Positions 7,036 through 14,172 of a stretch of DNA of 20,194 bases are shown in pieces; position 1 is the stretch's first letter; the number at the start of each line of letters is the position of its first letter. The notes under the pieces are model-generated. The model did no database searches. It worked only from the letters and a program-made list of their open reading frames with translations, and was not told the DNA's origin. The DNA is from JAZDMK01 sp043800975 (GTDB taxonomy: Bacteria > Bacteroidota > Bacteroidia > Bacteroidales > JAHJDW01): the NCBI GenBank assembly GCA_043800975.1, contig JAZDMK010000250.1, forward strand, positions 1 to 20,194, written 5' to 3'. Both the position numbers and the translations under genes were made by a program.

Positions 7036-8955
7036 TTATTCAACAATCATTTTACGTGTTACTGAATTTTCACCGGCACGTACAGTATAGAAGTAAACAC
7101 CTGAAGTAAGCTTGCTTCCGTCGATCACAACATTGTGTGAACCACTGCCAACATTACCTTTGTTGATGGTCATTACTTTCTGTCCCATAATATTGGTAAC
7201 ATCAACGCTTAATGTAGTAGCTTTTGCAAGGTTTACATTGATCGTTGTTGTTGCACTGAATGGGTTCGGATAGTTTTGTGAGATCGATGAAATCACGCCG
7301 TTATTTTCATTAATGCCTACGAAAGCTGTATGAGGAATCTGCACACCTCCGAAGTAATAATGAGTACAAGGGTCATCTGCCGATGCTCCGTGTGTGGTTG
7401 TAGTAATTGGAATTTCATAATTGGTTCCATCATCAAATACCTGACTGGAAACATACATCCAATAGTTAGCACCGTCATAGGCAGTACCGCGTGTCTGGCT
7501 GTATTCTGGTGTAATAATTCCTGTATTTACATCGCGTCCGCGCATGAAAATATCCGGCGCCATAACTCTGTCAAAGAAAGAAGTGTCGCTGTCTGTCCAT
7601 GTAAAAAACAAACGATCTGCAGTTTGATTTTTAGAAATCTGCAATCTGTGATCCCAACCAACATTACCTGTTGATGAAGGAATACCATTAGCAACATCAA
7701 CATCTAAAGTAAGAATTGTGTCAATTACCTTTGCATCCCAGCCGGTAGGAGTTGTGAAAACATCCCAGATCACACGGTCTTCGTACATGAATGTGTACAA
7801 AAGCGAATCCTGGTGTTTTGAGAAGCCGCACTGAATCATAGTTGCAATGTGAAGGTTTCCGTTAGCATCAACTAACACATCCGAACCAGAACCAGAAGAA
7901 AAGAAAACACGGGGGCGACCGGTATGACCTACATATGTCCACCAATCATCCAATTTATTCTTTAAATCAGGAGTTGGGGTGCTGGTATAAAAATCAAAAG
8001 GAGCCTGAGCAGTCCAGGTTGCACCATGGTCTGTTGTTTTCATTACAAGAGGAATAACATCATCATTTCCACCCGACAGGTTTGTCAAGGAATCAACTCC
8101 GTATGCGATGGCATAACCAATAGCACCATCATCGCTCCATGCCATATCCCAGTTTACAATAAGGTCACCATCAGCTGCAGTTTCTTTCAGGTGCAAGGGA
8201 AGAGCATCCATTGTCCAGTCAAAATTATGATTGGCAGCATTGAATGTTCCGTTCCAAACAGCATGGTTAGTAAATGGCCAAGCCAATAACTGACCACCAT
8301 CACCCATTACGTGAACTTTACCATCAGAACAAGCTGTGTACTGAATGCGGGTAAATTCATGACGTGCAGGTGAATCAAGTGGAAAATACTGTGAAGTTAA
8401 AAAAGTACTGTCTAATTTTGTACTTCCAAAATGATCCCAGCTCCAAGTTCCTGCATTGTGGGAATGTCCGCAATAAGCAGCATAACAGTCGGTGATTGCA
8501 GTTGCACCAGCGGGTTTGAAAATAACACCGGAAGGATAACGGTTACTGTGTGTAGCATCTGATGTAGTCTTCATTTGATAGTCAGTAAAAGTTGCACCTT
8601 TATCCGTTGTAAAGTTTGCAATTACTGCGTCACCGGTCCAACCGTATGTGCCACCACCACGCGAAATAAACATGGCCGCGTTCAGTGAAGGATCAGCTGA
8701 CAAACAAGAAGAATTCGATACCAACAAAGTGTATACGTTTGCTGATGATGCAAATGCCGTTTTGTTTAATGCTTTTGAACCAACTGTAGTCGTGTTCATT
8801 GGTTTAATCGGACCCTGATTAATTGAATAATTGTCCGAAACTGCAGTGCTTTTTAGTTTATCGGTTTCTTTCTTAAAAGCAGTAGTTTTATTCAACTGTG
8901 CCATCGAAGAAAACCCAATTCCCAAAGCAAGGGTAAGAAGTAAAAGTTTTTTCAT
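7036..8955 (-). CDS. Secreted Asp-box protein with T9SS sorting domain (paralogue 3)
   Basis: 639 residues. The signal peptide is MKKLLLLTLALGIGFSSMAQ. Asp boxes are TTDKGATF (116-123) and TTDHGATW (about 315-322). By eye the body is closer to paralogue 1 than to paralogue 2: it shares long runs such as WWTYVGHTGRPRVFFSSGSG and TFMYEDRVIWDVFTTPTGWD-like stretches. The C-terminal T9SS type-A domain differs in its last 52 residues from paralogue 1 by one residue (GNVGSG against GNVASG). It is the promoter-distal end of the paralogue block and probably closest to the ancestral copy, since repeats rather than another copy lie upstream (inference). Role unknown; probably a surface or released beta-propeller protein. 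Confidence 0.9.
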   Translation of the reverse strand: MKKLLLLTLALGIGFSSMAQLNKTTAFKKETDKLKSTAVSDNYSINQGPIKPMNTTTVGSKALNKTAFASSANVYTLLVSNSSCLSADPSLNAAMFISRGGGTYGWTGDAVIANFTTDKGATFTDYQMKTTSDATHSNRYPSGVIFKPAGATAITDCYAAYCGHSHNAGTWSWDHFGSTKLDSTFLTSQYFPLDSPARHEFTRIQYTACSDGKVHVMGDGGQLLAWPFTNHAVWNGTFNAANHNFDWTMDALPLHLKETAADGDLIVNWDMAWSDDGAIGYAIAYGVDSLTNLSGGNDDVIPLVMKTTDHGATWTAQAPFDFYTSTPTPDLKNKLDDWWTYVGHTGRPRVFFSSGSGSDVLVDANGNLHIATMIQCGFSKHQDSLLYTFMYEDRVIWDVFTTPTGWDAKVIDTILTLDVDVANGIPSSTGNVGWDHRLQISKNQTADRLFFTWTDSDTSFFDRVMAPDIFMRGRDVNTGIITPEYSQTRGTAYDGANYWMYVSSQVFDDGTNYEIPITTTTHGASADDPCTHYYFGGVQIPHTAFVGINENNGVISSISQNYPNPFSATTTINVNLAKATTLSVDVTNIMGQKVMTINKGNVGSGSHNVVIDGSKLTSGVYFYTVRAGENSVTRKMIVE

Positions 8956-8992
8956 CGCTCTGTAATTTAGTTTAATGTTAAAATTTCAAAGA

Positions 8993-9027
8993 CAAAAATA
9001 GAAATTCTTTCCGTTCAATTTTCCAAA
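8993..9027 (-). promoter_or_regulatory. Promoter of T9SS paralogue 3
   Basis: Minus-strand TATTTTTG (8993-9000) matches TAnnTTTG, with TTTG (9024-9027) 23 bp upstream. The -7 box is 38 bp from the ATG, the same distance as in paralogue 2. Confidence 0.6.
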
Positions 9028-9060
9028 AGTTATGATTTTTTATAAAAAATGTTGAAAATG

Positions 9061-9255
9061 AGGTTAGTTAGCCCCACTAACCATTTTAATAATTGAAGCT
9101 CCTCGCGGCAAGCCACGAGGAATCTTCGATCCATATGAATTTTTTATTTGTTTGCTCGCTAACCCCGCGGCAAGCAGCGGGGAATGCGCTCGCACGGATT
9201 CAAAACTATTTGGACAAGGTCAACTGATCCGCCGTGGCGGACTGACACTGCTTAT
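9061..9255. repeat. Cluster of GC-rich palindromic intergenic repeats
   Basis: The stretch holds imperfect hairpins: CCTCGCGGCAAGCCACGAGG (9104-9123), CCCCGCGGCAAGCAGCGGGG (9164-9183, arms CCCCGC/GCGGGG) and the perfect inverted repeat TCCGCCGTGGCGGA (9228-9241). The first two share a GGCAAGC core and the flank GGAATS. They look like members of one genome-specific palindromic family, similar in style to REP elements. No gene is seen here. Confidence 0.6.
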
Positions 9256-9384
9256 AGTTATTGGGTTATTAAGTTATTAGTTATTGGGTTATTGGGTTAT
9301 TGGGTTATTGGGTTATTGGGTTATTACTGTTTACTCTTGCCTGCGTCAAGCAGGGATCCGCCGTGGCGGACTGCCACTGCCTAT
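9226..9384. repeat. 30-bp direct repeats flanking an 8-bp tandem repeat
   Basis: Two copies of a 30-bp sequence beginning GATCCGCCGTGGCGGACTG (9226-9255 and 9355-9384) differ at two positions. Between them is a run of imperfect GTTATTGGG-like units, then five perfect TTATTGGG units (9281-9320) and a partial one. A second palindrome, CCTGCGTCAAGCAGG (9340-9354), abuts the right copy. The 8-bp run is the kind that varies in copy number by slippage. Confidence 0.8.
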
Positions 9385-9784
9385 CACCTCCAATGTTTCG
9401 CATCTTTGAACAATTCAAAGTTACTACGAATACTCCGTTGCGAAACATTTTTGCACAAAACCCATATTCAACATGCCGTGCCTCCGGCACTCAGATTTTT
9501 CTTTCCTTTTCGTTTTACCGACATCCCGTGCCTCTGGAACTGATTCTTCACTTTGCAAGCTAAAGCACACCAGAGAAAGCCCAGTATTAGCAGTGGTTTA
9601 AGTCTTTTGGACTAAATAGACTAAAGCAGATAAAAGCAATAGTTTATTGGCATAACCATTGGCAGGTGTTTTAAAAGAGTTGCATTATTGGTAGATGCTC
9701 CTTTGCCTTGGTATAACTCGCTTTGCACTTTCTTCTTTGAGTTTGATGAAGTATTTTTATTACTAACTTAAAGAAAGAAAAATT
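9385..9784. other. Intergenic stretch before the integrase
   Basis: I find no gene here. Visible elements are the hairpin GTGCCTCCGGCAC (9478-9490), a related GTGCCTCTGGAAC (9528-9540), and a short direct repeat GACTAAATAGACTAAAG (9610-9626). The leader of the integrase is AT-rich, and no TAnnTTTG box stands out near the ATG. Open frames crossing 9184-9563 are built from the repeats and have no start context or domain. Confidence 0.5.
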
Positions 9785-11005
9785 ATGGAAACAAGAACCA
9801 ACGTTCGACAGCTTTTTTACATTAAAAGAACAAAGTTAAGAAAAAACGGTGAAGCCCCAGTCTACCTTAAACTGACAGTAAATACTCAAAGTGTTGAAGT
9901 AGCTATTGGAGAAACAATACCGCCGGAATTGTGGAGTGTAGAAAGAGGAGGAGCAAAAGGAGCAACACATGAAGCAAAAAAAGTAAATGTTCATCTTGAA
10001 AGAACTTCCTTTCAGATTAATCAAATAATTTCTGAAATGAAATCAGACCACAGTGAGATTACAGCGAAGTCGGTTATCAATGCCTATTTGGGGAAAAGCA
10101 ACGATCACTTTACTCTTATCCAATCATTCGAAGAACATAATCAAAATGCAAGACTGTTGATCGGAAAAGACCTTTCACAAAGCACCGTCCAAGAATTTGA
10201 GGGTTGTTTAAGAACTGTAAAGCAGTATCTGAAAAGTAGATTTGATCGGGAAGACATACCCGTAGAAAAAATAGATTATGACTTTATCTGCGGCTTTGAA
10301 ATGTTCCTTAAAAGTGTCAGGAACTGCGAGCATAACACTTGCATGAAACTGATAAAGATGCTGAAGAAGATTATAAGAATAAACATTGCTAACGGCTGGA
10401 TCAGAAAAGACCCCTTTTCAGGATATAAGATTTCATACAGAAAAGTAGACAGAGGATTCCTGACAGAAAGCGAACTTGACACACTTATAAATCTTGAACT
10501 TACAGATGAGTATCATCAATATGCAAGGGATTGTTTCGTCTTTGGATGTTTTACAGGGCTTGCTTATTCAGACCTTAAATCTCTTTCATCCGACAATCTG
10601 TTTCTGTCTGAAGATGGAAAACTTTGGATACAAACGAAACGAAAAAAAACAGACAGTTCTTGTCACATTCCAGTGCTTCCGATGGCACAGAAAATTTTGG
10701 ACAAATATGAAAATAATCCGCACTGTATTAAAAAGAACAGATTACTACCTGTTCCATGCAATCAAAAGTTGAACTTCTATCTAAAGGAGGTTACGGAGAA
10801 AACTAATATTAAAAAGAGAATCACCACTCACTTAGCCCGCCACACTTTTGCTACTACAGTTACTCTTAATAATGACATTCCAATAGAAAGTGTTTCAAAG
10901 ATGCTTGGTCATAGTTCAATTAACATGACAAAAATCTATGCCCGCCTTCTGGATAAAAAGATCGGTCAGGACATGGAGAAACTTTTTGAGAAATACAAAG
11001 CTTAG
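9785..11005 (+). CDS. Tyrosine recombinase (Bacteroidota transposon-type integrase)
   Basis: 406 residues in the usual three-part layout: an N-terminal arm-binding domain (about 5-90, with FYIKRTKLRKNGEAPVYLKL), a SAM-like core-binding domain (about 110-215) and a C-terminal catalytic domain (about 225-400). The catalytic residues seen are a Lys in QTKRKK (near 285-288), His349 and Arg352 in HLARHT, His376 in LGHSS, and nucleophile Tyr385 in KIYARL. The first catalytic Arg, expected in the TGLRYSD-type motif, is Ala260 (TGLAYSDLKSL). Integrases of the CTnDOT group are also known to lack this Arg. The gene stands alone: no excisionase, mobilisation or transfer genes are adjacent, so it is a solo integrase, a relic of an element, or a local DNA-rearranging enzyme. 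It is convergent with the gene at 11221. Confidence 0.92.
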   Translation: METRTNVRQLFYIKRTKLRKNGEAPVYLKLTVNTQSVEVAIGETIPPELWSVERGGAKGATHEAKKVNVHLERTSFQINQIISEMKSDHSEITAKSVINAYLGKSNDHFTLIQSFEEHNQNARLLIGKDLSQSTVQEFEGCLRTVKQYLKSRFDREDIPVEKIDYDFICGFEMFLKSVRNCEHNTCMKLIKMLKKIIRINIANGWIRKDPFSGYKISYRKVDRGFLTESELDTLINLELTDEYHQYARDCFVFGCFTGLAYSDLKSLSSDNLFLSEDGKLWIQTKRKKTDSSCHIPVLPMAQKILDKYENNPHCIKKNRLLPVPCNQKLNFYLKEVTEKTNIKKRITTHLARHTFATTVTLNNDIPIESVSKMLGHSSINMTKIYARLLDKKIGQDMEKLFEKYKA

Positions 11006-11083
11006 TTAATTAAAAAGGCAAGTGTCATTTAATAAAAAGCCAGAAAAGACCAGAATTCTATCATGAAAATTTGACTTTTTTTG

Positions 11084-11219
11084 AATTTGATCCGATCTTG
11101 GCTAAAATTGTATCGATTTTGAATCGTTTTGATTTAAAAAAGTCCAAAATTGATCCGTTTTTGGCCAGTTTTGAACCAGTATCGATACGATTCTGACCAA
11201 ATTTGATCTTGTATTGACT
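11084..11219. repeat. Degenerate direct repeats next to the integrase
   Basis: Two related segments, 11084-11125 and 11147-11198, share the order TTGATCCG, TTGGC, TTTTG/AATTG, GTATCGAT, GATT.TGA. A third partial copy (AAATTTGATCTTGTATTGAC) ends one base before the stop codon of the convergent gene. Similar AT-rich spaced repeats can be recombinase arm sites, but that link is inference. Confidence 0.5.
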
Positions 11220-11220
11220 G

Positions 11221-12780
11221 TTATTCCACTTTCAGTTTTCCGATTTCAAGTTGTTTAGCATCACCGGAAGCGCAGAAGAGAAGGAGGCCGACAGGTGTGC
11301 CCATGCCAATGACAGGGAACATGGCAGGGCTCTGAATTTCGGTTTTGGTTAGCATATTATACAAAGGTAGTCCATACATTTTATCTCCAAACTTCAGATT
11401 GCCGTTTGCTTCCAGCACATAGAAAAACGGACATTGGCGAGCATTGCTGAATGAGGAACGAGAACATTCCGAGCCGTTCATTTCCTTCCAGTTACTTTGA
11501 AGATTGAGGTTGTTGTATACAAAATACAACTTGTCGCCTACCAAACCGCAGGTGTAGGAATCCCAGCGCAATGCAGGATAGCGCTCGGTGGTACGAAAAG
11601 TCTGGTTCTTGTTGATGGTGGCTTCCCAGTCGCGAAGGCCGTCGTTTTTATAACATACAACGATTACTTTGTTGCTTTGCAATTCGCCGTCATAGGTGGT
11701 TTTACCTGTCTGGTCGGTTTTGGATGAAATGCTTTCTTTCTGATGTTCGGCCATGAGATAAATGCTTCCTGATGGTAAAACAATTAAATCTTTCATCTTC
11801 ATTTCGGATGCCGGTGGCTGCTGTCCACCGCTGATTCGTTCGGTGAAAGGATTGGCTTTGCATGTTGCAGTCAGTGTTGCTGTGTTTACTTTTACACAAA
11901 AACTTCCTGCAAGCGCACCGGATCCTACTGATACTGTGCCTTTGCGGAAAGTATAAAATCCTGTAAAAAACAAATTTCCCTGGGGTGTCATTTTGAATTG
12001 ATAAGATTCAATATCACATTCAGCAGGCAGATCCATCGTTATCGGTTTTAAAGCCGATGCTGATGAAGACATTGCATACATATTGTAAGTCCATTTCCCA
12101 CCATCAGCCATGCGTTTCATCAGAAACACATTCGACTGGTTGTCCATGGCAATTTCGAAAGATCCTTTTCCGCTTTCATCTTCTGTTGGTACTTCCTTTG
12201 ACCACTTTTCGGCAAGGGATTTTGAATCGTACACTTTAATCAACAGCTTTTCCTTTACGTCTTTTTCCTTGGGTGAAGACATCATTACTGCAAACAGGGA
12301 AGCATCGGGTGATGCACAGACGTAATAATTACCTGCTTTGTTCACATTTTTGGCAATATGAGAGCAAAGTTCCTTCGGATCCTTTGCATATTCACCATTC
12401 ATGTCACAGGTACGTACTTTCCAGGTAGATTTCTTTTCATCCTTCGACCAGCCGCGATAGAAAAACAGGAACTGATCTTTGACCGGAATTATTTCTTCAA
12501 AAGAAAATCCGTTTTGAAATACGCCTTCATTGCAGGGAACCGTTTTAGAAAACAGTTGACCCGAAGCGCTGTATTTTTCGAGCCATACAAACGGATCGGA
12601 AACGGATGCAGAACTGCGAAGCAAATAAAATTCATCGCCAGAAGGTGTGGCACTTACAAAACGATATTTGTCGGTTGCCATATCGCGGGTAAAAGCATCG
12701 CCCCAATCGCAGGATATGGTCTGACTGAATGCAGAAAAACTTGATAGCAAAACAGCGGAAAGAAACAGGATTTTTTTCAT
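11221..12780 (-). CDS. Exported protein of unknown function
   Basis: 519 residues, starting with the signal peptide MKKILFLSAVLLSSFSAFSQ. No Cys follows the cleavage site, so it is not a lipoprotein. The C-terminus (KQLEIGKLKVE) lacks a T9SS sorting domain, so it is probably periplasmic. The protein is beta-rich, with evenly spaced aromatic strands (FYLLRSS, FLFFYRGWSKDE, LFFTGFYTF, IYLMAEHQKE, LYFVYNNLN) as in a beta-propeller-like fold. I recognise no family and no catalytic motif. It is divergent from the exported-protein genes starting at 12858 across a 77-bp spacer with a -7 box for each direction, which suggests shared control. The 3' end abuts the integrase-associated repeats. Confidence 0.8.
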   Translation of the reverse strand: MKKILFLSAVLLSSFSAFSQTISCDWGDAFTRDMATDKYRFVSATPSGDEFYLLRSSASVSDPFVWLEKYSASGQLFSKTVPCNEGVFQNGFSFEEIIPVKDQFLFFYRGWSKDEKKSTWKVRTCDMNGEYAKDPKELCSHIAKNVNKAGNYYVCASPDASLFAVMMSSPKEKDVKEKLLIKVYDSKSLAEKWSKEVPTEDESGKGSFEIAMDNQSNVFLMKRMADGGKWTYNMYAMSSSASALKPITMDLPAECDIESYQFKMTPQGNLFFTGFYTFRKGTVSVGSGALAGSFCVKVNTATLTATCKANPFTERISGGQQPPASEMKMKDLIVLPSGSIYLMAEHQKESISSKTDQTGKTTYDGELQSNKVIVVCYKNDGLRDWEATINKNQTFRTTERYPALRWDSYTCGLVGDKLYFVYNNLNLQSNWKEMNGSECSRSSFSNARQCPFFYVLEANGNLKFGDKMYGLPLYNMLTKTEIQSPAMFPVIGMGTPVGLLLFCASGDAKQLEIGKLKVE

Positions 12781-12804
12781 GGGATGTTTGGTTTATGATT
12801 ATAG

Positions 12805-12812
12805 CAAAAATA
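12805..12812 (-). promoter_or_regulatory. -7 box for the 519-residue protein gene
   Basis: Minus-strand TATTTTTG fits TAnnTTTG, 25 bp from the ATG at 12780. No good -33 TTTG is seen at the proper distance. Confidence 0.45.
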
Positions 12813-12834
12813 TGGAAATCAATTGAAAAAATGA

Positions 12835-12842
12835 TATTTTTG
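12835..12842 (+). promoter_or_regulatory. -7 box for the 428-residue protein gene
   Basis: TATTTTTG fits TAnnTTTG and ends 16 bp before the ATG at 12858, giving a very short leader. No clear -33 element. It supports the start at 12858 over the longer frame from 12729, which would place the promoter inside the gene. Confidence 0.45.
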
Positions 12843-12857
12843 TATAAAATCTTTCCC

Positions 12858-14144
12858 ATGAAAAAATATTTTCCTTTATTACTTTTGCTAGTATTACCTT
12901 TTGTATCAAGCGCACAAAAGATCGACGACCAGCCTGTAGAGTTTGATTATATTCGATATCCGATTTTGGGTTTACCTCAAAATATTAAAGCGTATACATC
13001 AGAAGTAATTATGGATTACGAAAACGGGGTGTTGGAAATGCAAAAACTGCGTTCTGAGGATTACGCAACTTCATTAAAAATTTATGAGGAAAAGTATCCT
13101 GTTGAAAAGAAGAAATTCGATTCGCTGATGGTTATATACAATCGTGAAAAGGATATTGCACTGGCGAAATATGATTCAGCGATAGTGGAATACAGAAAGA
13201 AACCGCAGGTGGAACGTTTTGTGGAAAACCGCATACTGCGTGAAAGTGAACATCCGAGACTATCAATGCCGCAATACCCATATGTGCAATTTCCGGTAAA
13301 GCCTTACCCGACAAGAGAAGAATATCCAAAACTCTTCAATAAGCAAATGCTTGCTGAGACTTATCTGAAACTGGACGGATATCAAAGATCGAATACGAAT
13401 GCTGTGAAGTTTGTAGTAACGATGCTTGGATACGATTTTCTGGATCCGGTGCTGCGCAATGAATCGAGCAATGTTTACCATACAGATACAAAACAGACAA
13501 CCACAGTAATCAAATACTGGTATGAGATATCATACCGCCACCCAATGAATCTGAAAATGATCGCGCCCGATGGAAAAATTATGCTTGATATTACGTTTGA
13601 GGATCTGACCAACTACTCGATATTCAAAACGCAAATAGCGAACAATTATGCTCCTACCTTGGACAGGAAAGCACTTAAGATGTCGTTTCAGGATAAAATT
13701 GTGGAAGACAATCTGGCATATATACGCGAGTACATTAACGATTACTATGGTTACACCCCTTTGAAGCACACAGCCATTATATACCGCATCGACAGTAAGA
13801 AATTCAATTACGATACGTATCAAAAAGCGTATGAAGAAATTGTATCTGGGTTCAATGCATTATCAACCGATAGGAAGAAAGCGGAAGAAAAAATCAATGC
13901 AGCCATAGCGATTTGGGAAGAAGAAATGAAGGCTTATGATCCGGCTGATACCAAAGGAAGGTTGAATTCGGATATTGCGATTGCCACAAGATTCAATCTA
14001 TATGAAGCTTACCTCTGGCTGAATAAATTTGACCAAGCTGAAGAACAACTTAGCAAAGTGATTGGCCTGAAACCTTCGAAAAGACAGGAGGGTTTGGTGA
14101 AGCAGTATCGTGAGTTTCTGAAGATGCAGCGGGCGCGGTTTTAA
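12858..14144 (+). CDS. Exported protein with C-terminal TPR-like helices, function unknown
   Basis: 428 residues from the ATG at 12858, which begins a signal peptide (MKKYFPLLLLLVLPFVSSAQ). The longer frame from 12729 adds 43 residues overlapping the divergent gene and is not used. After FDYIRYPILGLP comes a long charged helical region (YATSLKIYEEKYPVEKKKFD, probably coiled coil). A mixed domain follows, with YWYEISYRHPMNLKMIAPDG and a repeated Y-rich part. The C-terminal ~80 residues are helical and look like TPR-type repeats (NLYEAYLWLNKFDQAEEQLS, then KVIGLKPS). No T9SS domain and no lipobox Cys, so probably periplasmic. A scaffold or partner-binding role is possible but unproven. The next gene begins 28 bp downstream with no promoter in between, so they are likely one transcript. 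Confidence 0.8.
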   Translation: MKKYFPLLLLLVLPFVSSAQKIDDQPVEFDYIRYPILGLPQNIKAYTSEVIMDYENGVLEMQKLRSEDYATSLKIYEEKYPVEKKKFDSLMVIYNREKDIALAKYDSAIVEYRKKPQVERFVENRILRESEHPRLSMPQYPYVQFPVKPYPTREEYPKLFNKQMLAETYLKLDGYQRSNTNAVKFVVTMLGYDFLDPVLRNESSNVYHTDTKQTTTVIKYWYEISYRHPMNLKMIAPDGKIMLDITFEDLTNYSIFKTQIANNYAPTLDRKALKMSFQDKIVEDNLAYIREYINDYYGYTPLKHTAIIYRIDSKKFNYDTYQKAYEEIVSGFNALSTDRKKAEEKINAAIAIWEEEMKAYDPADTKGRLNSDIAIATRFNLYEAYLWLNKFDQAEEQLSKVIGLKPSKRQEGLVKQYREFLKMQRARF

Positions 14145-14172
14145 GATATCGTTTTTTTTTGTAATCCGAAAA

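Noticed and set aside
9184..9563. Open frames of 119 and 87 residues
   Set aside because: They are translated repeats and palindromes (LLGYWVIGLLGY-like runs) with no protein-like composition outside them.
9785..11219. Complete integrative element around the integrase
   Set aside because: No excisionase, relaxase, transfer or cargo genes and no clear att duplication can be seen in the flanks.
11221..12780. T9SS sorting domain on the 519-residue protein
   Set aside because: The C-terminus lacks the NPxxxxxxI-type start and the final K-rich strand seen in the four other secreted proteins.
12729..12857. Longer start for the 428-residue exported protein
   Set aside because: It overlaps the divergent gene, contains the probable promoter and would bury the signal peptide.
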